The notes beneath the pieces were generated by a model. It was not told where the DNA came from. It did no database searches and saw nothing but the letters and a program-made list of their open reading frames with translations. A stretch of 64,000 nucleotides of DNA from NCBI RefSeq assembly GCF_000002425.4, contig NC_037273.1, positions 6,899,506 through 6,963,505 on the forward strand. Direction: 5' to 3'. Each line of letters opens with the position of its first letter. Positions within the stretch are counted from its first letter, which is position 1. This document shows positions 1-20,438 of the stretch, piece after piece. A program made the translations under genes and the position numbers. The DNA comes from Physcomitrium patens. Taxonomy: Eukaryota; Streptophyta; Bryopsida; Funariales; Funariaceae.

Positions 1-77
1 GGATATTAGATCTTGTGTGTACCCTATTTACAGATGCAGGTCGATCTGATTAGTTGTGGCTAATTTTCTTGTTTCAG

Positions 78-7902
<7,825 letters not shown>

Positions 7903-9236
7903 GTTGATTGCTTAGCTTTTAACTTTGTAGATGATACCTTCATTTATTTATTCAAGAGGGTGCAGGTGAAGGTTGTGGATGGGACCTTCTTTGATGTGCG
8001 CCTGGATTTCCAGCTTTGCAACTTGTAAATCTCTTCTTTTCCGTGTGTTATGCTGGAGTCTTTTTTTCGTTATATCTTTACTCTACATCCACCCTCATTT
8101 TCCATCGAAATTCTTCGTCATGAGATGAACCTCTGACACGGAGGACCCACGCTGTCTTGAGAAGGAATGAGTGGTGTGGTGGAGATATCAACCGCTTATA
8201 AACTTGAAAAACGATTTGGTTATTCGCTCAGCTGCTTTTCTGTGTTATCCAAACGATGAATTCCTTCAAAATGAAATTGCATTCCCAGTTGCAATGTGTT
8301 AATGGGTAGCATGTGCGCTAAAATGTGTCACTATTGTCCTTGTCACATGGTTTTCAAGCAATCTTGGTTTTACTTTTATCATGATGTGCACATAATATTT
8401 CCAATTCTGTGCAATTTAAATGACTGACATTGACAGCGCATTCCCACTGGAATCTCGCTTCTACTTTGGGGGGCTTGATTAGCTACGTGTCTTATATCTG
8501 TATCATGGCCATTAGTGTTCCTTGTGTTCGGGACTGATGCTAGTTTGAAATGTTTTGGTTTTTCCACTTTTTTATTATCTCTAGAAGTATTTTAACGTGC
8601 ATGTTATCTTTACTTCTGTTGTGTTGTGGAGAAATCCCTTAGTAAACACACTTGAAATGTACATATCAACATGATTGAGACTTCCAAATTCAATAGAAAT
8701 TGCAAATCAAGATTCTGTCTCTATTCTGTGGATTTCAAGTCCATAATGATAATGTGTATGCAGTTTTATTGAAGGTTATGGAAATTCCACATGTAGGGTC
8801 TGTACGGAAGAGTACTGGTGCAATGCCAGTTCTCAATGTATGCAGGGGAAGTTGATCCCCTGTGCACAGCATTCAAAATCTCAAACATTCAAAGGTAGCT
8901 AAAAATATGGATCTTGTTGGTGCTGACAACAACCATGAACATGGTAGTGAAAGGTCAGGAAAAATGAATAGTCAAAAAATAAGTAAAAATAAATAAAATA
9001 AAATAAAATGAGGATATTAGCATATGTATCTCCAACATCTTTCCATTGAAGCAGAATTACTTGATTACAAATATGCTTGTTGTAGTATTCTTTTTTTATT
9101 TACCAATCGATTAAACATAATTTTATACTAATGCACAAAACATAATTCAGAATAGTGTTCTATATGTTATGTTCTTATACAAACTAATATAATTGAATAG
9201 CTTAAATTTGATTTTCCATAGTAAATTACTTGAAAA

Positions 9237-9279
<43 letters not shown>

Positions 9280-9497
9280 TTTTTCATACTTTGAAAACCA
9301 CTTAAATTTGAATGATAATGCTATTTTCTCAATTTTATACTACTGTATTTTTTGATTTTAATGCATTGTCTTATTTGACTTAAATAATTAAAAAATAGTT
9401 TATAAATAAACAGCTTGGAGGTAAATATGCTTAGAAGAAAGTGACAAGAATTTTTACAATACAAAATTTGTGAATTATTTTTGTTTCTTCAAGTTTT

Positions 9498-9528
<31 letters not shown>

Positions 9529-10564
9529 GTAGATTTATTCTAATAAGATAATCTTCCTTATAAAAATCCCAGAGTAATAAATTTTCCATTTTAGTTGTGG
9601 CAATTGAAAACCCATAGCCAACACTTGTCTTCTTTGACAACTACATATTTGTTTATTTTCACAAAGCACATGGTTAGCATATTTTTACTTCATAAATGCT
9701 ATCAAGAAATATGTTGTGATTGTAATCATTTTGGAAGGTAGAAGAAGAGTATTGTAGACACTCTACACTAGTGGGTATCAAAGGAAAAGAATGAGTAAGT
9801 GAAGGTTTAATTAAAAATTAAGAAGCCAATGAGATGGCAACATAGAAAACCACTAGAGAGTATTATTGGCTAGAAAGCTATGAGAAAAATGTGGCATACT
9901 TTTTGTGGTATATTTTTTTAAGACATCAAAAGTAGGCCTTAAAGTCATGGGTTCTACCAAAAAATGTCCTCCCAAACTTAATTTTCTTATTCACAAGAAA
10001 AGACAATGGAGATGAATATCTATCATAAAAAAGGAATCATCTTCATTTGAAAACATTGTAGAACATCAACAATTCCTTAATTTGTCATTTGAGAAATGGT
10101 CCTCTTGACTCTTGTACAAAAGGGCCATTTGACCATTGAGAATGCACAAATGACGGTGCGTTTTCTAATTACAATGATAAAAAACCTTCAGTGCCTGGTT
10201 CATCACATTCTGGACTATGTTGCATTTCGGTTATATAGGATTTCGTGTTTGCCCTAGTAAATTTCCTGAACTCTTCAACCAGTTGAAGATTAAGTAGGCT
10301 TTTGAATGGCATCTGTAAAGTAAGCAACAGAAGAACCCTGTTGTAGAAATGTATCTATAAAAGAAAAATTTGATGTTGCTGATAAGTATCACTGCATAAA
10401 ATTCTGAATAATTCCAGCTCAGATCTTCAGGTCTAGCCATGTATTGGAGACCACCATTCTGAGTAAAAGAATAACCTACAATTAGAAATTCTCTACGTAC
10501 GAGAGATTCTGTGGTGGTGGGGAACATTCCCTACTATGAATCAATGTGAATGATACGGTCCTAT
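7903..10564. other. Convergent intergenic region between the CHD3 and lipase genes
   Basis: This holds the 3' untranslated regions of two genes transcribed toward each other, then AT-rich sequence. It contains an AAATA run near 8983-9009, a (TA)n tract at about 9239-9275 and a poly-T of about 28 bases near 9500-9528. I see no conserved coding exon, tRNA or structured RNA. The part from about 7903 to 8640 is less AT-rich and probably belongs to the CHD3 3' UTR. Confidence 0.7.
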
Positions 10565-13500
10565 CTAACTTCCGCTACCATAGAGGAGGATTGTTGTACC
10601 TCTGGAAGCACATTGTAAGGCATCCACCATAGCATCAATATAAGCAGGGGAGTTGTGGTCTGAGAATATCGTATTGGACAATACGATTCGGCTGAACCTT
10701 GAGTTGGGGTCAGTACCCTTCACTACTGTGTGGGTGACGGTCCTAGCCCCATTTCCACCAACATTTGTCGGGGACAAACCCGGTGGGAGGAGCTGCCGGA
10801 GAATGTGATAAAGTGTTCCAGGAAGATGCAACCGACGTTGCAGAAGTACCTCAGTTTTTGTAGTACTCGTCCCTGCCTGGATTGCCAGAGCAGACACTGC
10901 TACTTGCTGATCCGACCTCCGGGTCTTTTCCTCTATTTCAGACAGGGACTTTTGAACGCCATGAGAAACTGTAATGCAAGGTGGAACCCCATATTACACC
11001 ACCGAGCCTGCTGGATCTATTCCAATTTCTGTGAAGATTTAAAAGCTACTACAAAAGCTAAATACATGAAGTCTTAAAAACTGCGAGAAAAGTCCACTTC
11101 AGGGGAGGAAAAGATAGAATATAGAAGTACAGAAAATTTAATGACAATTCTACAAGATAGCATCCAGGAATCCAAACCTCTCTTATGAGCTGCTTGCAAA
11201 AGAGTTCCGGCGGCTGCAGTCCCTAGCGAGAGCCAAGCACCAGCCTTTGAAGTCCTTGAAGATTTTCCAGCTATTTGAGACACTACAGCATTTCCAGCGC
11301 TCAGAATTTTGCTCAACCCTTTCTCCTTCGCAACATTAAAGACAGCTAACGCTGGAGGGGTTATCGGAAGAGCACTGATTCGCTGAGTTGTTTCATGGAC
11401 CATATCCACAAATTGCCTTTGCGTGCTTCCCTCCTTGAAGGCCTGACTCCTAAACACCCACTTATCAAAGACCGATTGATGACATTAGTGACATGGAATG
11501 CGCCTCAATTCTACATGATTTACCCTAAATCACTTCAAATAAAGAAATAAAATGTTTGCATCAAGATATAGGAACTCTTAATATTCATCATGGATATTGG
11601 ATTGAAATAGACTGCTCTTGTACAAGATGATTTGTTTTAGATCTATCTATCTATCTATCTATCTATCTTTTCATGTGCCAACTTCCAACAAAAATGAAAA
11701 TTTCCAAGGGTTCTTTCTTCGTAAAATTATCTGCAATCCTTCCCAATGCTGAAGTTTTCCCCATATGTACTATCCAACTACATTAAAAACACAAATGCAG
11801 AGATCATTTTGCAGTCAGAACACAAGTTTCAGCACACCCTCTACGCAACATTTTTGTGGAGGATCCTACCATTCTGTTTGCGCCACCTCTAACCGCAAGT
11901 CCTCTAATGCAGCTGGACTAACCCTGGAAACAACATCATCCTGCAACAGAACACAATTAGTAGATTACAGCAGTGAAGGACGGAAAAAACATATGTGAAT
12001 AAGCGAATGAGATACTTCCAAGGTAGGTGTAAGACCTGAAGGACGACATTGTGTATAAAGGATGACGCGATGGCAAGCTCAAAGTTAACACAAGGCGGGC
12101 TTCCAAATCCCCAGCATGTTATCATTTCATTTGGGATCTTTAAGATTTTCGATACATTAGCCTCTTCAGCAGATGTTTCCTTTAGCAGGAGACCTAAAAG
12201 GGCAGCTGTGCCTGCCCCCATTGAGTGGCCCGCAAGCACCAAACGAAAACCCTGTCAAACATTTCTCCTTTCGTCACACCACTCCGGTAAAATGTGGATT
12301 GTTACCATGCGTGCGTGCCAGAGCTCTAAGGGAACAAAGAACCTCTCTTTGATAGATATTCAATCCTACTTTGATAAATATTCAATACCAGCTGGAACAC
12401 TGGAGATGTAAAGCTATGCTTTGGGATCATGCATTGGCAGCTATAAACGAGGCGTAAAAGCATCATTCAAGAACAAAAGCTACGACAAATAATAATAGCA
12501 TCATTCAAGAACAAAAGCTACGACAAATAATAATAGCATCATGCAATCGAGGTAAGTCATCCATGCACCTAACGAACATATAGTTGCCTCTCCCATGCAG
12601 TTATGAAAAATCCAATAATTTCTCCAATGAAAGTACTATACCAACAAGTTCTGTACAACCGTTTACCTCATTTTCTTTGAGAACGTTTTGCAAAGTTTGG
12701 CCTTCATTTCGGAGCAACCATTGTGCGGCAGCTAACATTCCTGAGTGTGCAAACCTAAATTCAGACATTATTTGTTTGTCAGATCATGAGGCTCATTGTG
12801 GACAGTAAACTGTGCTCTCAAACAGAAACTAAAATACGATTCATCTATTAATAGAACAATGTGGACAAGTCGAGCATGAAAGACTTGGGAAAAACGTAAG
12901 GCACTACTTCACGAAAATCCAGAATTGAAGCTTATCACGTCAAGGCATTATTTTGGATAAGTTTACGAAGTGCATTAAGTAGTCCGCAATGTACCTCTTA
13001 AGAACGTAAACCTAGAAGCACAAAATCGTAATCCGACACTCGAAAAACACAAGATATTGAGATTTATCTTACCCTCCTTCAAAAGGTTCACAATGGGTAT
13101 TTAGGTCTGTTAGGACGTCGTGAGCTGCACTTGTACCCCGGATACCCATTACTATACAACGTTTGCGGTGATACTTAATAATATAATAAGCAGGCTTCTT
13201 CACATCGGATGTGCCCACGTGCGTCACAATGTCCTCCTCCCGAATCTGTCTTCACTCGAATCAAGCAAACCATTGCCCTGAGCGAATCTATTAGGACGAA
13301 CCAATACGACATTAAAAGATGATTATGGACTGATTTTGCACAAAAGAAAATTACCCGCAGTACTGAAGCAAGTGATCTTTGATCCCTCTTGTACGCAGCT
13401 TTGGCCCATTGTAACCATTCTAAAATATTTTCCAACTCACTTCTGCACATGCAAACCACTACGTCACACTTAGAATTTTTAAAAAAAAACACAAAAATCG

Positions 13501-13780
13501 CTAAACCTCACAAAATCCAAATCCCCAAGACGCTTCATCCCGAGAAAAATGCAAAATCACACCAAATATACGATTCCCAATTGGCCAATGAACAAGCTCA
13601 CCGAAGCACGATAGGAGCACCCTTGATAGTATCCACAGCGCCTTCCAATGCGTGCCGACCTGACAGCTTGTATAATCCCAGAGTCAAATCGGCCATACTC
13701 CATTTGCTCATCCCCGAGGCGCTGTGCATAACACTGGCAGCCATGGCTGTGAGCACCTCTTCCATTCCTGCTTGCTCCAT
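10565..13780 (-). CDS. Class 3 (diacylglycerol-type) lipase, alpha/beta hydrolase
   Basis: Eight exons on the minus strand: 13780-13602, 13442-13355, 13245-13073, 12754-12667, 12251-12036, 11940-11870, 11449-11178 and 10968-10565. They sum to 1491 bases, 496 residues plus TAG. The start is the ATG at 13780, because an in-frame TAA lies 18 bases upstream. The core begins with IVMGIRGTSAAHD, the usual lipase 3 strand and oxyanion turn. The nucleophile is Ser186 in AGHSMGAG (the family usually has GHSLGGG). A likely catalytic Asp is in DDVVSR near residue 249, and the His is in SDHNSPAYIDAM, about residue 467. The family cleaves acyl chains from di- or monoacylglycerols, usually at membranes. 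There is no obvious signal peptide; the N-terminal 60 residues are Ala/Met-rich and look helical. The layout resembles the Arabidopsis calmodulin-binding heat-shock/DAG lipase-like group, but the exact substrate cannot be read from sequence. Confidence 0.9.
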
Positions 13781-13799
13781 CCGGATTTCTAAGCATTAC

Positions 13800-13822
13800 A
13801 ACGACGACGACGACGACGACAA
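13800..13822 (-). repeat. CGA/GTC trinucleotide repeat in the lipase 5' UTR
   Basis: Seven ACG/CGA triplets lie about 20 bases upstream of the lipase start codon. Read along the transcript they give a GTC/TTGT-rich leader. Length polymorphism is likely. Confidence 0.8.
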
Positions 13823-14041
13823 CAATGTGATAACAAAGTTGACTAAAACACTCCGCACTACATCGAGAAAGACCCAAAATGGGTACAGATCGAGTGAGTA
13901 TAGAAAGAAGGTTTGAGAGGGTGTCGGTGCATGAATGGAGATCGATGGATCGATCACTCGCAGGAATTGCAACGACAACACTTCTTCTTCTTCGAGAAGC
14001 TCACGGAGACTTCAGGTATCTGTTGCGTGACGGTCCCAGAC

Positions 14042-14175
14042 GGATGAATGGATGAATGGGTGGATAGATGATTTATTTATGGATGAATGAATGAATGGGT
14101 GGATAGATGATTTATTTATGGATGAATGAATGAATGGGTGGATAGATGATTTATTTATGGATGAATGAATGAATG
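14042..14175 (+). repeat. 39-bp minisatellite, three copies plus a part copy
   Basis: Three tandem 39-bp units start at 14042, 14081 and 14120, followed by a 17-base part unit ending at 14175. Each unit is itself made of degenerate GATG/AATG and ATTT tetramers. Units 2 and 3 are identical and unit 1 differs by about one base, so the expansion is recent or being homogenised. It lies about 260 bp upstream of the lipase start codon. Confidence 0.95.
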
Positions 14176-15472
14176 ACGGCTCGTTGTTCTGAACCTCGGA
14201 TGAATGATAAATGTTGTTCCAAAGGTTGACGAGCGTGTGAATAATTTTATTTAAATTGACAGTACATATTATTATTATTATTATTATTGTGATAATTATC
14301 TATATATATGAAAAACCTTTATTTTATGAATTAGGGTTGAGTTGAAGTAAACTACATTGAATTACATTTCAAAGTTACTTAATCTGAAGTTATTAAAGAA
14401 TGTACTATCCATAAAATAAAATGAAACTGTGAAGAAATGAGAATTTTAAAAGACAATAATAGATGGGACCTTCTTCTTAATTATATAGTGATCATTCTTA
14501 CTATAAAAAAAGATCTGAAAAAAAAAAAAACAAGTTCGAGTAATATGGCAAAGTATACAATATATAACATCTAAAAATGGTTGGCTTTATCATCAACAGT
14601 TTAATCTATCTAGATTTTGTTAAATGATTTATAAAGGCATTTATGCTTTAGATTTTGTTCTACGAAACATAAAAAATAAAAAAACAAAAATCATCATTCG
14701 ATTGTATTATACATACATACATACTTAAGAGATTTTTTTAATATGTCTTAGTAATTGTTTAAAATTGAAACATGATTAACCAACTACTGAAATTGACAAT
14801 AAGAGTACAATCATATCAATAGTAAAATAATCGAAATATTTTACATTTCATCTTGTTAGTGATATTAATGTGATAACACCACCATAGTGATCATCATTCT
14901 AAAATCAAATATACAAAGATCAAACTTTAAATTATGTGAGAACATTTTGGGAAGAATTTCGAATATTTACTTTACCAACTTTAGCATCCTCATAATCCTC
15001 ACTCACAGGTTTAAAGCAAGTTTTTAAAATCTTACTAAAACTTTGAAAAAACTACCAAATGGCATTAATTATAATATTTGAAACATATATACCTAAGCAT
15101 TAAAAGGTGTATCAGTTGTGCAGAAACAACAGGTGGAAATGACAATAAATACAGTCTTGAAAGGCAGACTTGTGAGGTCACAAGGAAGACGCTCGAGAGA
15201 CTCAGACGGAATGATTTACAAGAGTGCCTTGTTTTACCTTCTAACCTTCCGAACTCACTCACTCTCATTCACTCAGTCACTTGAAAAATGTGAACAAATT
15301 GCATGGCAATCTGGCTCCCACTGCACCTGCAACCTCAGAACCATGCCACAGACGGCACATCTCGAAACCAATATGCACATATAGTTTGTGTACGTGTGGA
15401 TACAGCTTCACTGGGAATACCACAATCTAGCTCAAAACTAACTATAAAACATAATGGCGATGGAGGGATGGA

Positions 15473-16275
15473 TTAACCGCCGCAGCCTCCACCGCATCCA
15501 CCACCGCACCCGCCGCCACCATCTAGAGCCGAGCCCAGCAACATGCCTCCCAGCAATCCAGCGCCCAAGCCCATCCCGGGACCGCCCCTCCTCCTCGGCT
15601 GCGCTTGTTGGTGTACATATTGTGGATGCTGTTGTTGCGGATAGTATGGTTGTTGCTGTTGGTATTGTGACCCTCCTCCCATGCCGCTTGCGTATGGCAC
15701 TCCCACGCTCGGAGGAGCGTACTTCGCCGCTTCCTCTTCAGATACTACTCTTCCCACCTTCACTGCCACGTTAATCAAACCCTGGACCTTCCCTGATTTC
15801 TTCCGGACCTGCACGGGGTTAACGGAGTTAATCAGACTAGATTTTTGGACAGTGTGTTTCATGTGCTGCAGAACATGGCGGCGCAGCCAGTGAGGGATGT
15901 AGCTGGTGATGATCTTGAGAGTTGGGGGGTTGTAAGGGAACTGACCTGATATGAGGAGCCTTTGCTTTGCTCCTTCACGTCTGAGAGGGAAACAAGCGCT
16001 GACCCAATAAACTTGTTGGAGAATTTTCCATGGTTGTAAATCTCGACCGTGATGTTAGCGTTTCCTTGCTGGATCAGGCTCTCCTCCGCGACCAGCTTAA
16101 TGATGGTGTTCCACGTCGGGTTCACTCCTCCGCCATTGTTCACGGCACCGGAAACCTTCATGTGGGGGTAGATCCACGCCACACAGTAAGGGTTCATCAC
16201 TCCTCCTGTCAGTTTCACGTTCTTCAAGTCTTTTGCCGACAGCACCGTCACCTCCAGCTCCCGCTGCGGACCCAT
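15473..16275 (-). CDS. SRC2-like C2-domain protein with Gln-rich linker and Gly/Cys-rich tail
   Basis: Two exons on the minus strand, 16275-15946 and 15808-15473, give 221 residues ending in TAA. Residues 1-110 are a C2 domain beginning MGPQRELEVTVLSAKDLKNV, with the NPYCVAWIYP strand and a NPTWN motif typical of plant SRC2/BAP-like proteins. Exon 2 opens with VRKKSGKVQGLINVAVKVG, which matches the family's conserved VRKPSGKPQG block. Then come a QYQQQQPYYPQQQ linker, an RRR cluster, a glycine-zipper hydrophobic segment (GLGAGLLGGMLLGSAL) and a tail of GGGGC repeats. The C2 domain should bind phospholipid or protein, and the hydrophobic glycine segment suggests membrane association. In-frame acceptors at 15808 and 15865 both exist; I prefer 15808 on family similarity, and the other would add 19 residues. 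SRC2 relatives respond to cold and trafficking signals, but nothing here shows regulation. Confidence 0.88.
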
Positions 16276-17920
16276 CGGAACCGAACCCCTCTCTCGCTCT
16301 CTTTCCTACGCCAACAATCCCTGGCGTCTACTAAACCGACTTCCTACAAATCCGACGAATTCAAATCGGCTTCAAAAGCTACCACTCCAATCCAAAACAA
16401 CAACAACAACAACTTTTGTCCGAAATCCGCCACAATACTTTTTCAGACAGACAGACAGATTGAATTAAGTGAATGCGCGCAGATTAAGTAGAGGGAGCGA
16501 GCCGCGTATCGGAGGGCAAGCGTGACGAAAAAGATTCCCCATGTAGAAGTAGTGCCACGCTGTCCAAATCAGACTTGCCACACCAGACTATTACATGTCA
16601 CCACTGGTGCTGACACGTACGCAGAGGCTTGGACCTGTGCACACGTACAAGGCTTCGAAATATCTCGTTTCCAGTGGACTTCGAGGAAGACTTCAGGTGA
16701 TCCGTGTGAAAATGTCCATGTGTGTTTCACCGTGAAAATGGAATATTCCTTAGATATTTCGAGGTTTCGTGGGGCTTTCCGCAGACAGCTCCACGATAAC
16801 CTCGAAATATCGTGATATATCATCCTTGAATGAATGACGTTAAGTTGGATGTCTTTATGCACTAGTATGATGCCCTTCATATTCACGCAACTGTTCTGTT
16901 ATTAGGCCAACTTTAATGTGTTGAGTGAAATAGTGTTGTACTTTTTATTGTTGGACAAACATGGACTGGTTTCCTTAAAATCATGTCAATAATAATTGCC
17001 CAATAATATCTTAATACAAATATCTTTATAATTTTACATATATGCTTAAAGTGTTAGAATGTGTATTATCATGCATTGGCTATTTGTTAAAGTGAGAACA
17101 AATATCATGTTGTGCAGTATTCTCTGTGTGCATATTCTATGCATCAAACGATATATATATATATATATATATATGTATAATTTAAAGTATAACTCTTACT
17201 TAAATAGTATAGAATAATAATTAAGATAATAATAAAAATGATAATAATAATGATAATACCACTTTAATAATATCGTGCATGATTAAATATTGCAAATATT
17301 AAATTCAAACATGCAATATTTTACTATTTGGTTTTTGAAGAAAATTATTATGCTTTAAAAAAAATAATAATGATCTCAATTAAATATTTATTTACAAAAT
17401 TGTAATAATACATGAAGATATGTTTTGTATTTTATTTTATTGTTTCTATGATGATATTATAATTCATACCATTGATTATTTAAGAACATATATTAACATA
17501 CTGATTTCAAATAGGATAATTTTTTTAATGTTTATGATGAATATAAACTATTTATGACTTTTAGATTATTACATTGTAAAGATTCGTGTATTCTTGTTTT
17601 ATGTTAATAGTATATTTGATTATTGTAAGAGAATGATGAGTTTTTTATATTATTTTTTTATCAAAATTATATTATAATAGTTAAAATAACTATAATTATT
17701 ATATTTATTTTTTTTAAACTTCATTTTTGATAATAAAAAATTAATCATATTTTAAATATAATACCAATTAATTAAAATATATTATATTTGCAATGTTAGA
17801 AATCCCTATAAAAAAATATATTTGTAAGTTTTAATTGTGTAAACTAAATTAATTTTTGAATATTTTCTAAATATAATATAATATATAATATTGATTTTAT
17901 TGTTTTAAAAGTATCAAAGG
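16276..17920. other. Upstream region of the C2 gene and flank of the copia element
   Basis: About 16276-16500 is the probable leader and promoter, with AAC repeats near 16398-16415 and CAGA repeats near 16446-16459. About 16500-16900 stays near 50% G+C and contains the hairpin at 16753-16811. From 16900 the sequence falls to very high AT with an (AT)n tract near 17151-17176 and no recognisable coding sequence. Confidence 0.6.
16753..16811. repeat. Compact perfect-type inverted repeat (24-bp stem, 10-base loop)
   Basis: The left arm 16753-16776 (GATATTTCGAGG onward) pairs with 16787-16811. There is one single-base bulge, one G-T pair and a loop of 10 bases. A third, shorter copy of the core (CTTCGAAATATCTCG) lies near 16652-16668. 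The hairpin sits about 480 bp upstream of the C2 gene start, in a patch of moderate G+C within AT-rich DNA. It could be a small-RNA precursor, a miniature-element relic or a structured promoter element. The sequence alone does not choose between these. Confidence 0.75.
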
Positions 17921-18299
17921 TGTTAATAGAATGTGTAATTCCTATTAGACATAAGGTAGAATGGGCGGTTGACACCACTTTGCCAATTGACAAGTTCTAG
18001 CCACCATTTGTTGATGGTAATACCATTTAGTCGCCATAGCCTACCAAGCCATCATACGGCCTAACAAGATGAATGTCCATATGTTAATTGGACATTGTTG
18101 ACTAGGCTAATTGTTTGTATATTCACACTAGAAAGTCCATATGGTTAGATCATGGACTTGTGCTATATAAGAAGTAGAAGTAGAGGTTCATTTTAAGTAT
18201 TTGTTCTCTTGAATCTTTGATAGTAAGGTAGAGAACTCTTTTGTATTTGATTCATAAAACTTCTATCTTAGCAATACACTTTCTCTTTATTTTCTAACA
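17921..18299 (+). repeat. 5' LTR of the copia fossil
   Basis: Runs TG to CA, 379 bp. A TATATAA box lies at 18164-18170 about 130 bases before the LTR end, and an AT-rich polyadenylation-like stretch follows. It pairs with the LTR at 32449. Confidence 0.92.
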
Positions 18300-18997
18300 T
18301 GGTATCAAAGCCTTGGTAATTTAGATTTACTCTTTGATGAGTTTGAATGAATCAACTGAGATTGTTTTGCAAGACTTGATCTTTTGATCAACTTTAAGAA
18401 AGTTTTATTTTTTGCATTAATTTGAGAAGAGTTGAACCTCTCATGAGCCTAGAACTTAAGCCACTAATATTTTGGATAGCTTATAATTGAAGCAACTAAG
18501 CATTAATTTTGAAGGAAAAAGAACATTTTTAAATTTCAGTGCTATAAGCAATAGATACTTGAGCTTGTAGATGTTGATCTAATCAGACTAAAAATGGAGC
18601 CTATTAGCAGTAGAAGGACTTGATAGCAAAAGCAAGATGTGGTAGCAACAATGGAATCGAAGAATGGAAGTGGAGCCAGCATAGTCTAAGGAGCTTTAAC
18701 AAGACCATGAAGCTCCAATTTGATTTTTTTCAAGTTTTTGGACATAGTTTCATTTAGAAAGCTCTAGAAATTATAATTTTTGGAGTTTTGAATTGAATTT
18801 TTAAAAAATTCTAGTAATATAATTTCACATATTTTAAAAATACTTTAGAAAATTTTAAAAATTCTTTAATATTTTTTATTAATACTCAAAAAGTCTATAA
18901 GTAGGTGTAAAATCTTACTTAAATCTCATTTTTATTCACCTTCTATTTTATCCTCTATTTCTTCAATTTCATCTATTTAGGATATATTTCTTGTAAG

Positions 18998-19864
18998 ATG
19001 GCAACAAAGTACAAGATTATAGAAAAATTTGACAAAGACAATTGGTACTTGTAGAAGGAAAAAATCTAATTTATCCTCATTGATAAGGATTTATCGAAGG
19101 TTGTTTGTAGAAAATATAAGAAACCTATTGGATAACGCATAGATCTAAAAGAGTTAGAAAAGTGAGAGAATATAAATTAGAGGATATTATCTACAATTTG
19201 CCTACATCATAAAGATATAGAATTTCTAACCATGAATAAAGCAGAAAGTGCATAGACAGTATTGCAAGGTCTAAAAGCAATATACAACTTAATAAATAAT
19301 TCAAGCCTATTATATTCGATTTAGAGGTTGTGACTATGTAAATGAATAGAGGTGACAACATTGTCATGTATGTAGGCTAGTTATGGAAGATGGCTGAGAA
19401 TTTTTTTTTTTATTAGGAAGAATATTTTTGATACACACTTTGTAATGGGATTACTTGGAAGTCTCCTAGAATCATACCAGATATTGGTGGTGATAGTAGA
19501 ATAAGACCTCTAGTAGAACTAACATTACAAATGGTCACAACTCAACTATTACAATAAGAATCTTACAACAAGAATGTAAGATCAACCTTTGAGGTGGCAT
19601 TGACTGTAGAAAGAAAATCCAAGTCATATTTTTATATTCATACTCATATTCATGTAGGATCTTCACATGATTATAAGAAGGATGTCATATACAGATATTA
19701 TGGCAAGAAAGATCACTATGAAAGAAAATGTCAAATCAAAGAGAAGGACAAGAAGTTAAGAAAATTAAAAAAAAAGCTTTTCAAAAAGAGCACGTTAATA
19801 TAATAGATAAAAAAGATTTAAATGATGATAAATTTGACTTTGTAGCTATATTTTCTATCACTAT
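18998..19864 (+). pseudogene. copia gag region fossil
   Basis: The region opens with ATG and the typical copia gag start (MATKYKIIEKFDKDNW) and ends with a zinc-knuckle-like segment (YRYYGKKDHYERKC) near 19698-19740. It is broken in several places and stops at the nested gypsy insertion. Confidence 0.8.
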
Positions 19865-20438
19865 GAATAAAATAAGACTAGTCTATCTTGAAAGTTTAAG
19901 ACTCTTTTGATCCATAATAATCTAAAACTTCATTATAAAGTAGGATAAAATGGACTAAGAAAAAACTAAATAGAAATAAATAGAATAAGATATAAAAAAA
20001 AAATTGTGCAAACAAAAATAGAACAAAATAAAATTAAATAGAAAGATGCAAAATCAAACTTTATTAAGAGAGAAGGTCTGAAGCCATACTTGGCGAGATA
20101 CCCAAAAGGCCTTGGCTAGTTTTGTTTATACTTTGTTTTATTACCCTCAATATTCTAGAATGTTCCTAGATGATGGATCTTGCTTAGATAACCACCTTAA
20201 ACTCCTTCTAGAAGGTTCCATTGTAGACTCTATCTAGATAACCATACTGAGTCTTTTCTAAAAGATTCTATGGTAGACTTTACCTACAAAACTACCTTAA
20301 ATTCTTTCTAGAATGTTCCATGGTGGATCCTATCTGATCCACTAAGCTAGCCTTAATTCTAAAAACTTCCATAACTTTTCAAACATGGTTCCAACTATCT
20401 ATCTCTATGTGTCAAAAATACAAATATCTTATCTATAT
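19865..20438 (-). repeat. LTR of the nested gypsy fossil (3' LTR on its own strand)
   Basis: It aligns along its whole length with 28588-29152, including shared blocks such as GATGCAAAATCAAACTTTA and CCTTAATTCTAAAAACTTCC. Termini are not clean TG/CA, so the exact end bases may be off by a few. Confidence 0.85.

Larger units (their letters stand above)
13781..15472. other. Region upstream of the lipase and downstream of the C2 gene
   Basis: The part next to 13781 should hold the lipase leader and promoter. After the 39-bp minisatellite the sequence turns AT-rich, with an ATT run near 14269-14290, a poly-A near 14517-14530 and a CATA run near 14711-14725. About 15060-15472 is less AT-rich and probably contains the 3' UTR of the C2 gene. 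No further gene was recognised. Confidence 0.6.

Noticed and set aside
13389-13916. 175-codon plus-strand frame opposite the lipase 5' end
   Set aside because: It lies antisense to two good lipase exons and the CGA repeat, and shows no family features.
14042-14175. Regular repeats resembling a CRISPR-like array
   Set aside because: The units are contiguous without spacers and made of simple tetramers in a plant nuclear context. This is a minisatellite.
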